Assembly (NCBI GenBank): GCA_965247385.1 | Contig: CBDFHG010000007.1 | Span: 1,240,001 to 1,304,000 of the forward strand | Reading direction: 5' to 3' | Length of the DNA: 64,000 bases | Source: Thermohalobaculum sp965247385 | GTDB taxonomy: Bacteria > Pseudomonadota > Alphaproteobacteria > Rhodobacterales > Rhodobacteraceae | In this document: positions 1 through 7,419 of the stretch, piece after piece | Numbering within the stretch: position 1 is the first letter of the stretch | Layout of the letters: each line of letters starts with the position of its first letter | Position numbers and translations under genes: made by a program | The notes under the pieces: generated by a model | What the model was told of the DNA's origin: nothing | Database searches by the model: none | The model's input: the letters and a program-made list of their open reading frames with translations, nothing else

Positions 1-150
1 ACTCGCTCCATCTTTGCCCTTACATCATCAGGTTATCTTGATGAATCCGGTGCGCCGCAGGACGGCGGAGTGAAAATCGTAGAAATGGTTAGAAATTCTT
101 CTGAATTAGAAACGAATAACAAACCAATAGGTAGAGTGGCGAATGGATAA
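1..150 (+). CDS. C-terminal end of an unidentified protein (cut by window edge)
   Basis: Frame 1 is open from the first base to a TAA at 148-150 and gives 49 residues with a hydrophilic, Asn/Glu-rich tail. The base composition is more AT-rich than the IS that follows at 174. I do not recognise the family. The missing 5' part lies outside the window, so this could also be a chance open frame. Confidence 0.3.
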   Translation, partial: TRSIFALTSSGYLDESGAPQDGGVKIVEMVRNSSELETNNKPIGRVANG

Positions 151-173
151 CGACCAGATCAAATCGGGCTTAA

Positions 174-1664
174 CAGCCCGTTGAAAAAGTCGCCATTGAC
201 CGGGCTTCACCCCACTTGACCGGGTTTCACCCCACGACGAAACATAATGCGGCGTCGGCGGTTTCGCCATCCTCCGAGACGATGAGGACGATCCGAGCGG
301 CCAGAACGGCTCCAGAGGGCGCAACAAGCACGAAAACACCGCCATATCCGCCCGCCACAGCCTGGCGCGGGGTGCCGGCGCCGATGAGTTGGCGCATCAG
401 CAACGAGAGGTTGTGGCCGGCGACGTGAAGCAGGTATCGCTTGTGCACGTTCTCGCGCCCGCGCAGCCAGGTTCGGCGCATGCCGCCGCGATCGAGGCTG
501 TGGGCAAAGCAGCGCTCGACGATCTCGGCGCGCCGCTTGAAGGCCTCGCGGGCGACCCCGGACTTGAGCCGCACGCGGTTGTTGGTGACCGCCCGGCGCG
601 CCGCCTGGTCACCGCGCCAGCGCGAAAAGCCCTTCTGCCTGGGCTCGGCGATCCGGGTCTTCCAGGGACTGTCGTCCAGGGCCTTCAAGACCGCCCGTGA
701 GAAATAGCCCTTGTCGGTGACGCATTCGGCCGGGCTCTCTGGCGTCGGCGCCGCAGCCACCGCCTCGAGGTTTGCCTCGGCCGCCGCCAGGGTCCTGGAA
801 AGCGTCGTGGTGTCGCCCTCATCGGCTGGGTGCAACTCGGCCGCCACTACCGCGCCGGTGTCCAGATCCACCGCGTGCCCGGGCTTGTCGGCCAGATGGG
901 TCGCGGCGTCCTTCATCCTGGCGACCCTGGCCTCGGGGTCGCTCCTGCAAACCAGATCCTGGTTCGAGAGCTTCCTGCCCTTGCGCTTGCGGTCCAGACG
1001 CGCCAGGTCCTCGGCCGTGGGCGTCTCGATGCCGCTCTCCCGGGCCAGATGCTCCAGCATCTCCCGGTCGCCCTCACCCCGTGTCGCGCCGCACGATGTT
1101 GCGCCGCGCCGCGTTGGCCTCCATGGTCGAGGCATCCACCCCGATGCGGTCGCCCTTCACCAGACCCGCCTCGGCGATCAGCGCCGGAACCCGGTCGAAG
1201 ACCGCCGCGTGCACCTCGTGGGGCAGGCGCGTGCGGGTCTTCGACAGCCAGCAATGGTCCGGCACACGATCCCGGCTCTCCAGCCGCAGAAACTCCCGCA
1301 GCGACAGCGAATCCGAGCAGCGCCATTCCAGCCCGCGCTCAGAGTCGATGCCCTCGAAACAGCCCACCAGATGCCTGCGGAAATAGCGCCCCGGCGGCAC
1401 CGAAGGCGCTCCCGTCCTGGCCGCGTAACAGCACCGGCAGGCCGCCTCGGCGAAGCCGTCGAAGTCGCCCTCGATCAGGACCGACTGAAGACGGTCGTAA
1501 AACACATGACCCGGCGAGCGCGGCATCTCCGCCCAGCCCACCATCAAGTCACCCTGACGATCCTTCCGCAGTCCCATCGACATCGGCGAGCCTCCGGTCA
1601 AATCGGAACATCAAAGAATCAGACCAGGCCGCTCGTGTCCAGGGCCGACTTCGTCAACGGGCTG
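174..1664 (-). mobile_element. IS1182-like element, copy A (1491 bp, frameshifted)
   Basis: The ends are 19-bp imperfect inverted repeats (174-192 and 1646-1664) starting CAGCCCGTTGA, and the element is flanked on both sides by the 4-bp direct repeat TTAA (170-173 and 1665-1668). It has the same length as the intact copy at 7420-8910. The transposase end carries two direct repeats of about 19 bp (TTGACCGGG..TTCACCCCA) just inside the inverted repeat. Confidence 0.88.
227..1601 (-). pseudogene. IS1182-like transposase, copy A, frameshifted
   Basis: The N-terminal part (1601 down to 1074) and the C-terminal part (about 1135 down to 227) match the intact 451-aa transposase at 7473-8828 but lie in different frames. 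The break is at about 1077-1080, where this copy has one extra C in a run (CACCCC against CACCC in the intact copy). The protein is a DDE transposase with the DUF772-type N-terminal domain. This copy should be inactive alone, but its intact ends could be used in trans by the copy at 7.4 kb. Confidence 0.85.
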
Positions 1665-1686
1665 TTAAGCGCGGGAGGGTAATGTG

Positions 1687-1880
1687 ACTTTGGTATATAA
1701 TCCCCCTGTTTTTGGTTGTGTCCACAACAGAATCACGGCAAAGTTACATTATCAACAACTTTCGGCCCGTTGAGTCGGGCTACCTGCTGAATAGAACAGC
1801 CTTTTACCAGGCAAATAGGCAGGGACTCTTTCTGTCCGAAAGTTGTTGGTAATGGCCCGGCACCCACTGGGGTGTCGGTG
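1687..1880 (+). promoter_or_regulatory. Structured leader upstream of the zinc-ribbon gene
   Basis: The stretch begins with ACTTTGGTATATAAT (1687-1701), which contains a good -10-like TATAAT. It then holds a 13-bp perfect inverted repeat (1753-1765 with 1836-1848, CAACAACTTTCGG), a nested GCCCG/CGGGC hairpin at 1765-1780, and a CGGCACCC/GGGTGTCG hairpin at about 1858-1880. It ends about 30 bases before the ATG at 1908, which is preceded by a GGGAAGAA ribosome site. A structured 5' leader or small RNA is an inference; no known riboswitch is recognised. Confidence 0.4.
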
Positions 1881-1907
1881 TAAATCTCAACAGGGAAGAA
1901 ATTAAAT

Positions 1908-2192
1908 ATGGAACTACTAATCCCCGCATGGATAATTCTTGCCTTTATCCCAGCAATAATTGCGAGTTCAAAAGGATATTCATTCGGCAAGTGGTATGTT
2001 TATGGATTTCTTATATTTGTAGTAGCATTTGTTCATGCCCTTGTTCTTAAGCAAAGTACTAGAGACATGATTAAGTGCTCCGGTTGTGCTCAGTTTATTA
2101 AAGAAGATGCCAAATTATGTAGGTATTGTGGCACTGCCGTTCCGCCCTGGCGGTACAACCCGAAGCCCCACCCCGCAAGGGCAGGTGAGTAA
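1908..2192 (+). CDS. Small membrane protein with C-terminal zinc ribbon
   Basis: A 94-aa protein. Residues about 4-20 and 28-47 are hydrophobic enough to be two transmembrane helices. They are followed by a compact zinc ribbon with Cys57-x2-Cys60 and Cys71-x2-Cys74. This resembles the widespread small zinc-ribbon membrane proteins of unknown role, in which the ribbon faces the cytoplasm. It is AT-rich compared with the core genes and sits alone between two IS1182-like copies, so it is probably imported accessory DNA. The ATG at 1908 is supported by an upstream GGGAAGAA. No function is assigned. Confidence 0.65.
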   Translation: MELLIPAWIILAFIPAIIASSKGYSFGKWYVYGFLIFVVAFVHALVLKQSTRDMIKCSGCAQFIKEDAKLCRYCGTAVPPWRYNPKPHPARAGE

Positions 2193-2213
2193 GCGCGATC
2201 ATGTCACATTGTT

Positions 2214-2290
2214 ACTTTGGTATATAATTCCCAAAGATTTTGGCTGGGGTTTTTGTCCTTATCAACAGCTTGTTGCGCCGTGGTCAGGGC
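2214..2290 (+). repeat. Second, diverged copy of the 1.68-kb leader start
   Basis: ACTTTGGTATATAAT recurs exactly at 2214-2228 (first copy 1687-1701). The similarity continues loosely through a T/G-rich stretch and an ATCAACAG motif to about 2275. It lies just downstream of the zinc-ribbon gene, and copy B of the IS1182-like element starts 36 bases later. It may be the promoter or leader of a second gene lost to the insertion. Confidence 0.35.
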
Positions 2291-2325
2291 GGGCGGGACA
2301 AAAACGACTGTTTTAGCCATCTTAA

Positions 2326-3785
2326 CAACCCGTTGAAAAAGTCGCCATTGACCGGGTTTCACCCCACTTGACCGGGTTTCACCCCACGACGAAACATAAC
2401 GCGGCGTCGGCGGTTTCGCCATCCTCCGAGACGATGAGGACGATCTGAGCGACCAGAACGGCTCCAGAGGGCGCAACAAGCACGAAAACACCGCCATATC
2501 CGCCCGCCACAGCCTGGCGCGCGGTGCCGGCGCCGATGAGTTGGCGCATCAGCAACGAGAGGTTGTGGCCGGCGACGTGAAGCAGGTATCGCTTGTGCAC
2601 GTTCTCGCGCCGGCGCAGCCAGGTTCGGCGCATGCCGCCGCGATCGAGGCTGTGGGCAAAGGAGCGCTCGACGATCTCGGCGCGCAGCTTGAAGGCCTCG
2701 CGGGCGACCCCGGACTTGAGCCGCACGCGGTTGTTGGTGACCGCCCGGCGCGCCGCCTGGTCACCGCGCCAGCGCGAAAAGCCCTTCTGCCTGGGCTCGG
2801 CGATCCGGGTCTTCCAGGGACTGTCGTCCAGGGCCTTCAAGACCGCCCGTGAGAAATAGCCCTTGTCGGTGCCGCAGCCACCGCCTCGAGGTTTGCCTCG
2901 GCCGCCGCCAGGGTCTTGAAAAGCGTCGTGGTGTCGCCCTCATCGGCTGGGTGCAACTCGGCCGCCACCACCGCCCCGGTGTCCAGATCCACCGCGTGCT
3001 CGGGCTTGTAGGCCAGATGGGTCGTGCCGTCCTTCATCCTGGCGACCCTGGCCTCGGGGTCGCTCCTGCAAACCCAATCCTGGTTCGAGAGCTTCTTGCC
3101 CTTGCGCTTGCGGTCCAGACGCGCCAGGTCCTCGGTCGTGGGCGTCTCGATGCCGCTCTCCCGGGCCAGATGCTCCAGCATCTCCCGGTAGCCCTCACCC
3201 GTGTCGCGCCGCACGATGTTGCGCAGCGCCGCGTTGGCCTCCATGGTCGAGGCATCCACCCCGATGCGGTCGCCCTTCACCAGACCCGCCTCGGCGATCA
3301 GCGCCAGAACCCAGTCGAAGACCATCGCGTGCACCTCGTGGGGCAGGCGCGTGCGGGTCTTCGACAGCCAGGAATGGTCCGGCACACGATCCCGGCTCTC
3401 CAGCCGCAGAAACTCCCGCAGCGACAGCGAATCCGAGCCGCGCCATTCCAGCCCGCGCTCAGAGTCGATGCCCTCGAAACAGCCCACCAGATGCATGCGG
3501 AAATAGCGCCCCGGCGGCACCGAAGGCGCTCCCATCCTGGCCGCGTAATAGCACCGGCAGGTCGCCTCGACGAAGTCGTCGAAGCCGCCCTCAATCAGGA
3601 CCGACTGAAGACGGTCGTAAAACACATGACCCGGCGCGCGCGGCATCTCCGCCCAGCCCACCATCAAATCACCCTGACGATCCTTCTGCAGTCCCATTGC
3701 CATCGGCGAACCCCCCAGTCAAATCAGAACATCAATGAATCAGACCAGGCCGCTCGTGTCCAGGGCCGACTTCGTCAACGGGCTG
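2326..3785 (-). mobile_element. IS1182-like element, copy B (1460 bp, internal deletion)
   Basis: Inverted repeats lie at 2326-2344 (one mismatch, CAACCCG) and 3767-3785, with TTAA direct repeats at 2322-2325 and 3786-3789. It is 31 bp shorter than copies A and C because of a deletion at about 2870 between two copies of GTCGGTG, of which one remains. Confidence 0.87.
2379..3703 (-). pseudogene. IS1182-like transposase, copy B, 31-bp deletion
   Basis: Residues about 1-280 read from 3703 down to about 2870 and the C-terminal 150 residues from 2840 down to 2379, in another frame. The 31-bp deletion (not a multiple of 3) causes the shift. Otherwise the protein is nearly identical to the intact copy C. 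It is non-functional as it stands. Confidence 0.85.
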
Positions 3786-3788
3786 TTA

Positions 3789-3899
3789 ACGAGCCTGTAC
3801 GACAAAGGGCAACGCACCGTCTTCTGGCACGACCCTGATGGCGAGTTCGCTGAAATGGTGCCTGAGCTTGATCTGACTGATGTGTCCGTTCTTCGTTGA
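3789..3899 (+). pseudogene. pglZ: Fragment of BREX phosphatase gene pglZ (5' region)
   Basis: This 36-codon frame reads LYDKGQRTVFWHDPDGEF followed by an ELDL..VSVLR segment, then TGA. PglZ proteins of BREX phage-defence systems begin with an almost identical block: a basic residue, VFW.DPDGEF, then a Leu/Asp-rich strand ending in VLR. Only this block survives. IS1182-like copy B is inserted immediately upstream, and downstream the sequence switches to an unrelated minus-strand reading frame. No other BREX gene (brxA, brxB, brxC, pglX, brxL) is seen, so this is a relic. The identification rests on one short motif. Confidence 0.55.
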
Positions 3900-4011
3900 T
3901 CTGTTGAATTTCTCGGGGCTGTTCTGCGCAACGCCAAGCAACAAGCTGTGCGACCACATTGGCCTGGAGCACGATTTCCTTGTGAGCGCTTTGCGAGGCG
4001 TGGGCCGTCAT
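3898..4011 (-). CDS. Truncated 5' end of a gene coupled to the HEPN gene, possibly hsdR
   Basis: The ATG at 4009-4011 overlaps the TGA of the upstream HEPN gene (ATGA), the signature of translational coupling. The roughly 38 residues that follow contain HKEIVLQANVVAQLVA. Type I restriction subunit R proteins often begin with an HKEI..E..I...L.A pattern, and an hsdR at this place after hsdS would be normal, so hsdR is a reasonable guess. The frame then runs into the oppositely oriented pglZ fragment and IS1182-like copy B, so the gene is cut off after its first exported helix-length of code. Identification is weak. Confidence 0.35.
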
Positions 4012-4604
4012 GCCTCCTCTCGAATACTTTGAGCAACGTCTTTAAAGCCTACTCGGTGGTCTTCTATAGCTTTGCAAAAGCGATCTGCGAGAGCTATTCC
4101 GATCCTTTGCATATCTCGACGTTTGAGAACAATTTTCCCGCACCAAGTTGCCCTTCCCCGCTTGCTTTCTCGGCAGCCTGAGCAGCGGAATTCATAGCCG
4201 ACAAGGATATCGCCTTCATTTACGGGCCTTATGTTTCGCGCATCGCCATGAGCAGTAGCGTTTCTTAACGCAGTGAGAAACGTTGCCGCAGTCAAACCGT
4301 CGAACTTCGGAAAAAGGTCACATCGGGGAAAGCCTTGAACCCGTTGTTGGTCGTCAGCGCCTTTCGTACAAATTTGCCAAGGCTGATCCGAGATTGGTTC
4401 CTTCTCAAGTGTATCAAGTACTGATCGGGCTCGCAGGTCGGTCTGACTTTTACCATCCGTCCGAATACGCTGCATGACCCAGCAAAGAATTGTGGTGAAA
4501 AGGGCGTAGGCGTGCGTCACTTCGTAGTCGTCGTGAACGTTCTCGAGCATGTCTCGCATGCGTTCAACCGTAGCCAATTCCACATGTTCGTCGGTGATCA
4601 TCAT
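4008..4604 (-). CDS. HEPN-domain protein in type I restriction remnant operon
   Basis: A 198-aa protein. The start at 4604 is chosen because GAGGAGA lies 5-11 bases upstream. The R-x4-H motif typical of HEPN domains is present as RNATAH (residues 114-119), in a helical context. A CSGC pair (141-144) and a further Cys155 suggest a small metal site after it. HEPN proteins are often RNases or their regulators in toxin-antitoxin and abortive-infection systems. The gene starts inside the 3' end of hsdS and ends in an ATGA overlap with the next gene, so it was part of a type I R-M operon. Whether it guards the system or is an added toxin cannot be told from sequence. Confidence 0.55.
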   Translation of the reverse strand: MMITDEHVELATVERMRDMLENVHDDYEVTHAYALFTTILCWVMQRIRTDGKSQTDLRARSVLDTLEKEPISDQPWQICTKGADDQQRVQGFPRCDLFPKFDGLTAATFLTALRNATAHGDARNIRPVNEGDILVGYEFRCSGCRESKRGRATWCGKIVLKRRDMQRIGIALADRFCKAIEDHRVGFKDVAQSIREEA

Positions 4605-4782
4605 GGAGCATCTCCTCTTCGATCTGATCAAGGCGGCGGTCGGTGTCACCTCGCTTGTCCCACGTGGACACGTCAATTTGGCCGGTGACAGCGGCAGTGA
4701 TTAACGCGGCGCGGAATTCGCGAAGATGGTCAAGCGGTCGACGGCTCAGTGCTGCGAGCCGTTCATCTCTCTCAATGGATAA
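4564..4782 (-). pseudogene. hsdS: 3' end of type I restriction specificity gene hsdS
   Basis: The open frame gives about 72 residues. Its core LREFRAALITAAVTGQIDV, followed by TDRRLDQIEEEM, is the standard C-terminus of HsdS proteins: the last conserved helix after the second target-recognition domain. A TAG at 4783-4785 ends the similarity upstream, so both recognition domains are missing. The reading frame overlaps the start of the HEPN gene by 41 bases. HsdS normally sets the DNA specificity of HsdM2S methylase and HsdR2M2S nuclease; here only a relic remains. Confidence 0.7.
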
Positions 4783-5090
4783 CTACTCAACCCGGTTGGA
4801 TCAATGATTTTCCAGCGATGGCGGCTTGGATTGCTTCTATGGCCTGGCAGCGATGGCGAGCAACATCCCCAAAGGTGCCAGATTCCTCACGCTATATGGC
4901 ATTCGAGAACCGGTCCCCATAGGATAAGTGCGGCAAAATTCCGGAAATTCCCCGAATAGCGGTCAAAATCACCGGATAACCGCTGAGGCGGAGCAAATTA
5001 TCACGCCAATTCGCATGTTCGGTTGAAACCCCGAACCATATTGGGCCTTATGCAGGGGTCTCACTGTAAAAAACAGGATAATCTTCGCAA
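4783..5090. other. Intergenic stretch upstream of the restriction-modification pair
   Basis: No convincing gene is seen. The stretch must contain the promoter of the methyltransferase gene. An AGGATAAT at about 5080 is -10-like but I see no convincing -35, so no promoter is placed. Confidence 0.4.
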
Positions 5091-6308
5091 ATGAACCATC
5101 AGCCATCCCCCTTTGAAGAGCAACGGCCAACCGATTTATTGACCGATCTGCACGCCTACTCGGAGTTTGGCGAGGCCACTCAAACAAAGGTCTTGAATGG
5201 TATCCCTTATTTCATCAACGAGTTTTGGACGGCGCGACAAAGGCAGGCTCATCGTCTGCATGAAGTCAGTTATCGAGCGTGTTTCAAACCCCAGCTTCCA
5301 GCGTTCTTCATCGACCGTCTCACAAAACCGGGGGAGGTCGTTTACGACCCCTTCATGGGCCGTGGGACAACTCCAATAGAGGCTGCTTTGCGCGGAAGGA
5401 CACCTTACGGGAATGACACAAACCCTTTGAGCAGCGCGTTCACAGAACCTAGGATCAACCCGCCAACATCGGCACAGATTACCGACCGACTGCGTGAAAT
5501 ACCGTGGGAGGACTTTCAGTCTATCGAACATGACAAACTGCTGGTCTTCTACCACCCAGATACCTTGGCCCAGATCGAAGGACTGCGCTCATGGCTTGTC
5601 ACACGCGAAGAAGCTGGCCTGCTTGACCAGACGGACCGCTGGGTCCGGATGGTCGCTATCAACCGCCTGACAGGACATTCTTCAGGCTTCTTTTCGGTCT
5701 ATACTCTGCCCCCCAATCAGGCTGTATCCGTAGGGCGGCAGCACAAGATAAACGAAAAACGGGAACAAACACCGCCTTTTCGTGACGTGCCTGCTATCAT
5801 CGCCAAGAAGTCGAAAAGCCTTCTATCGCAGGGCTTCACCCGCGTTGACGCAAGTCTCTTCCTGACCGGACAATCGCACGAGACACCACAAATCCCTGAC
5901 GGGGTTGTATCTCTTACTGTCACGTCACCACCGTTCCTCGATATCGTAAATTACGAGGCTGACAACTGGCTCAGGTGTTGGTTTCTGGACTTTGACCCAA
6001 AGTCCGTGAAGATCACCAAACACCGCAGTGTTGACAATTGGCAGGCTTTTATCGCCGCAACCATGAAGGAACTTGCAAGGATCACTCGCCCTAGCGGACA
6101 TATCGCTTTTGAAGTCGGCGAGGTCCGCAATGGAACCGTTAAGCTTGAAGAGAATGTCATTGCAGCCACTGAGGGGCTCCCACTCGAGACCCTTGGAGTG
6201 ATGATTAACCAGCAGGAGTTCACAAAAACCTCAAATTGCTGGGGGGTTTCAAACAACAAAAGCGGCACGAACAGCAATCGTATAGTCCTATTGAGGAGAG
6301 AAGAATGA
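5091..6308 (+). CDS. Site-specific DNA methyltransferase of a type II R-M system
   Basis: A 405-aa protein. The SAM-binding motif DPFMGRGTT is at residues 86-94 (the DPF.G.GTT form of DNA methylases), followed by GNDTNPL. The catalytic motif TSPPF is at 278-282. The S/T-P-P-F/Y form is typical of N4-cytosine methylases, though N6-adenine cannot be excluded. The SAM motif precedes the catalytic motif, with a long central stretch (about 115-265) that likely holds the recognition domain. It is followed by the endonuclease gene with ATGA overlap (6305-6308), so the protecting enzyme is translated first. No frameshift is seen; the pair looks functional. The recognition site is unknown. Confidence 0.82.
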   Translation: MNHQPSPFEEQRPTDLLTDLHAYSEFGEATQTKVLNGIPYFINEFWTARQRQAHRLHEVSYRACFKPQLPAFFIDRLTKPGEVVYDPFMGRGTTPIEAALRGRTPYGNDTNPLSSAFTEPRINPPTSAQITDRLREIPWEDFQSIEHDKLLVFYHPDTLAQIEGLRSWLVTREEAGLLDQTDRWVRMVAINRLTGHSSGFFSVYTLPPNQAVSVGRQHKINEKREQTPPFRDVPAIIAKKSKSLLSQGFTRVDASLFLTGQSHETPQIPDGVVSLTVTSPPFLDIVNYEADNWLRCWFLDFDPKSVKITKHRSVDNWQAFIAATMKELARITRPSGHIAFEVGEVRNGTVKLEENVIAATEGLPLETLGVMINQQEFTKTSNCWGVSNNKSGTNSNRIVLLRREE

Positions 6309-6946
6309 GCAGCGAACGAGAGAAAAAACTGGAAGATGCACTGGCGCAGTTTATCAAGCCAATGAAAGGTATCCCCTTCGAAGTGATCATTAAGGCGCTA
6401 TGTGACGTTTCGGTCGAAAGGTTCAATTTACAGGAACACGGAAACCAAGAGACCCTCGAACGCATTGTTGGGGCCATGAGGCAAGTTTGCCAGACAGTCC
6501 AGAGAAGCCCTATCGAGCGCTCGCGACCCAACGAGGTTGGCAATGACATGGAGCATTTCGTGATCGACGCCCTAACCGAAGCTGACCTAGTCGCGGCTCC
6601 CCCGAGAACCAAAGACGGCAAAGGTAAATCGACCGGATATCCAGATGTCAAAATTGAAACCGAAGGTGTCCCGATCTACCTCGAAGTGAAGACCTACGCA
6701 GCAAAGAACCACAAAACGACACAACGGTCGTTCTATCTGTCACCATCGGAAAACCCGAAGGTTTCTGAAGATGCGTTTCATCTTCTCGTAGGCTTCGAAA
6801 TCGAGCGCAATGGTAACTTTTTTACGCCAGTAGCCTTTGAGATCGTCGATCTATACGGTCTCGATTGCGACATGAAAACCGAGTTCAACTCCGACAATAA
6901 ACGGCTTTACGAGGATCATCGCATCCTCGTCCACGAAAGGGTTTAG
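6305..6946 (+). CDS. PD-(D/E)XK restriction endonuclease partner
   Basis: A 213-aa protein starting at the ATG that overlaps the methylase stop. GAGGAGA lies just upstream inside the methylase gene. Residues 113-129 hold the nuclease core: Pro113-Asp114, a 12-residue spacer, then Glu127-Val-Lys129 (PD...EVK). Size and context fit a type II restriction endonuclease subunit. An ISNCY-type element begins 2 bases after the TAG stop, so the gene is intact but its native downstream sequence is displaced. Specificity and family are not recognised. Confidence 0.75.
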   Translation: MSSEREKKLEDALAQFIKPMKGIPFEVIIKALCDVSVERFNLQEHGNQETLERIVGAMRQVCQTVQRSPIERSRPNEVGNDMEHFVIDALTEADLVAAPPRTKDGKGKSTGYPDVKIETEGVPIYLEVKTYAAKNHKTTQRSFYLSPSENPKVSEDAFHLLVGFEIERNGNFFTPVAFEIVDLYGLDCDMKTEFNSDNKRLYEDHRILVHERV

Positions 6947-7419
6947 CCTAGTTTCCATCCATAAACGCCATGATTTTCGGGTTTACTTTCAAGGGGTCGC
7001 TGGCTCGGCGGCTTGATCTGTCCGGTTTAGCGGTGGCGTATGCCATTTTTCGTGTCCAGGTTGAATTTTCCGACAGATTTTTCATTGGCCTGAAGGCTGC
7101 AGGCATGCGTACAGGCCGGGCGGCGCCGGTTTTTCAACATTGGGCCGGCGGCTTGGGCTATGTTGGTTTCAGGCGGGCGAAGAGGGCGAGATTGTAGGCG
7201 ACCGCCGAGGACCAGATGTAAGCCTTGAAGTGCTCCAGTCCCTTCCAGGTGCAACGACCGAGCCCGCAGGCGCGTTTGAGACAGGAGATATTGGCCTCGA
7301 TCCCGGCGCGGAAGTTGCGCAGCTTACGGTACACCCATCGGCTCTTGACCATGTCCTTGATTTTCAGCCCGCGCTTCTTGTGGAAGGCCGCGTCCTCGAC
7401 ACCCTTGGCCTTGGCGTAG

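Noticed and set aside
711..1687. Plus-strand frames opposite the IS1182-like transposases
   Set aside because: They recur at the same place in every IS copy and have no domain signatures, while the minus strand encodes the transposase.
3789..3899. Complete BREX system
   Set aside because: Only a 36-codon pglZ-like block exists; no other brx or pgl gene is in the window.
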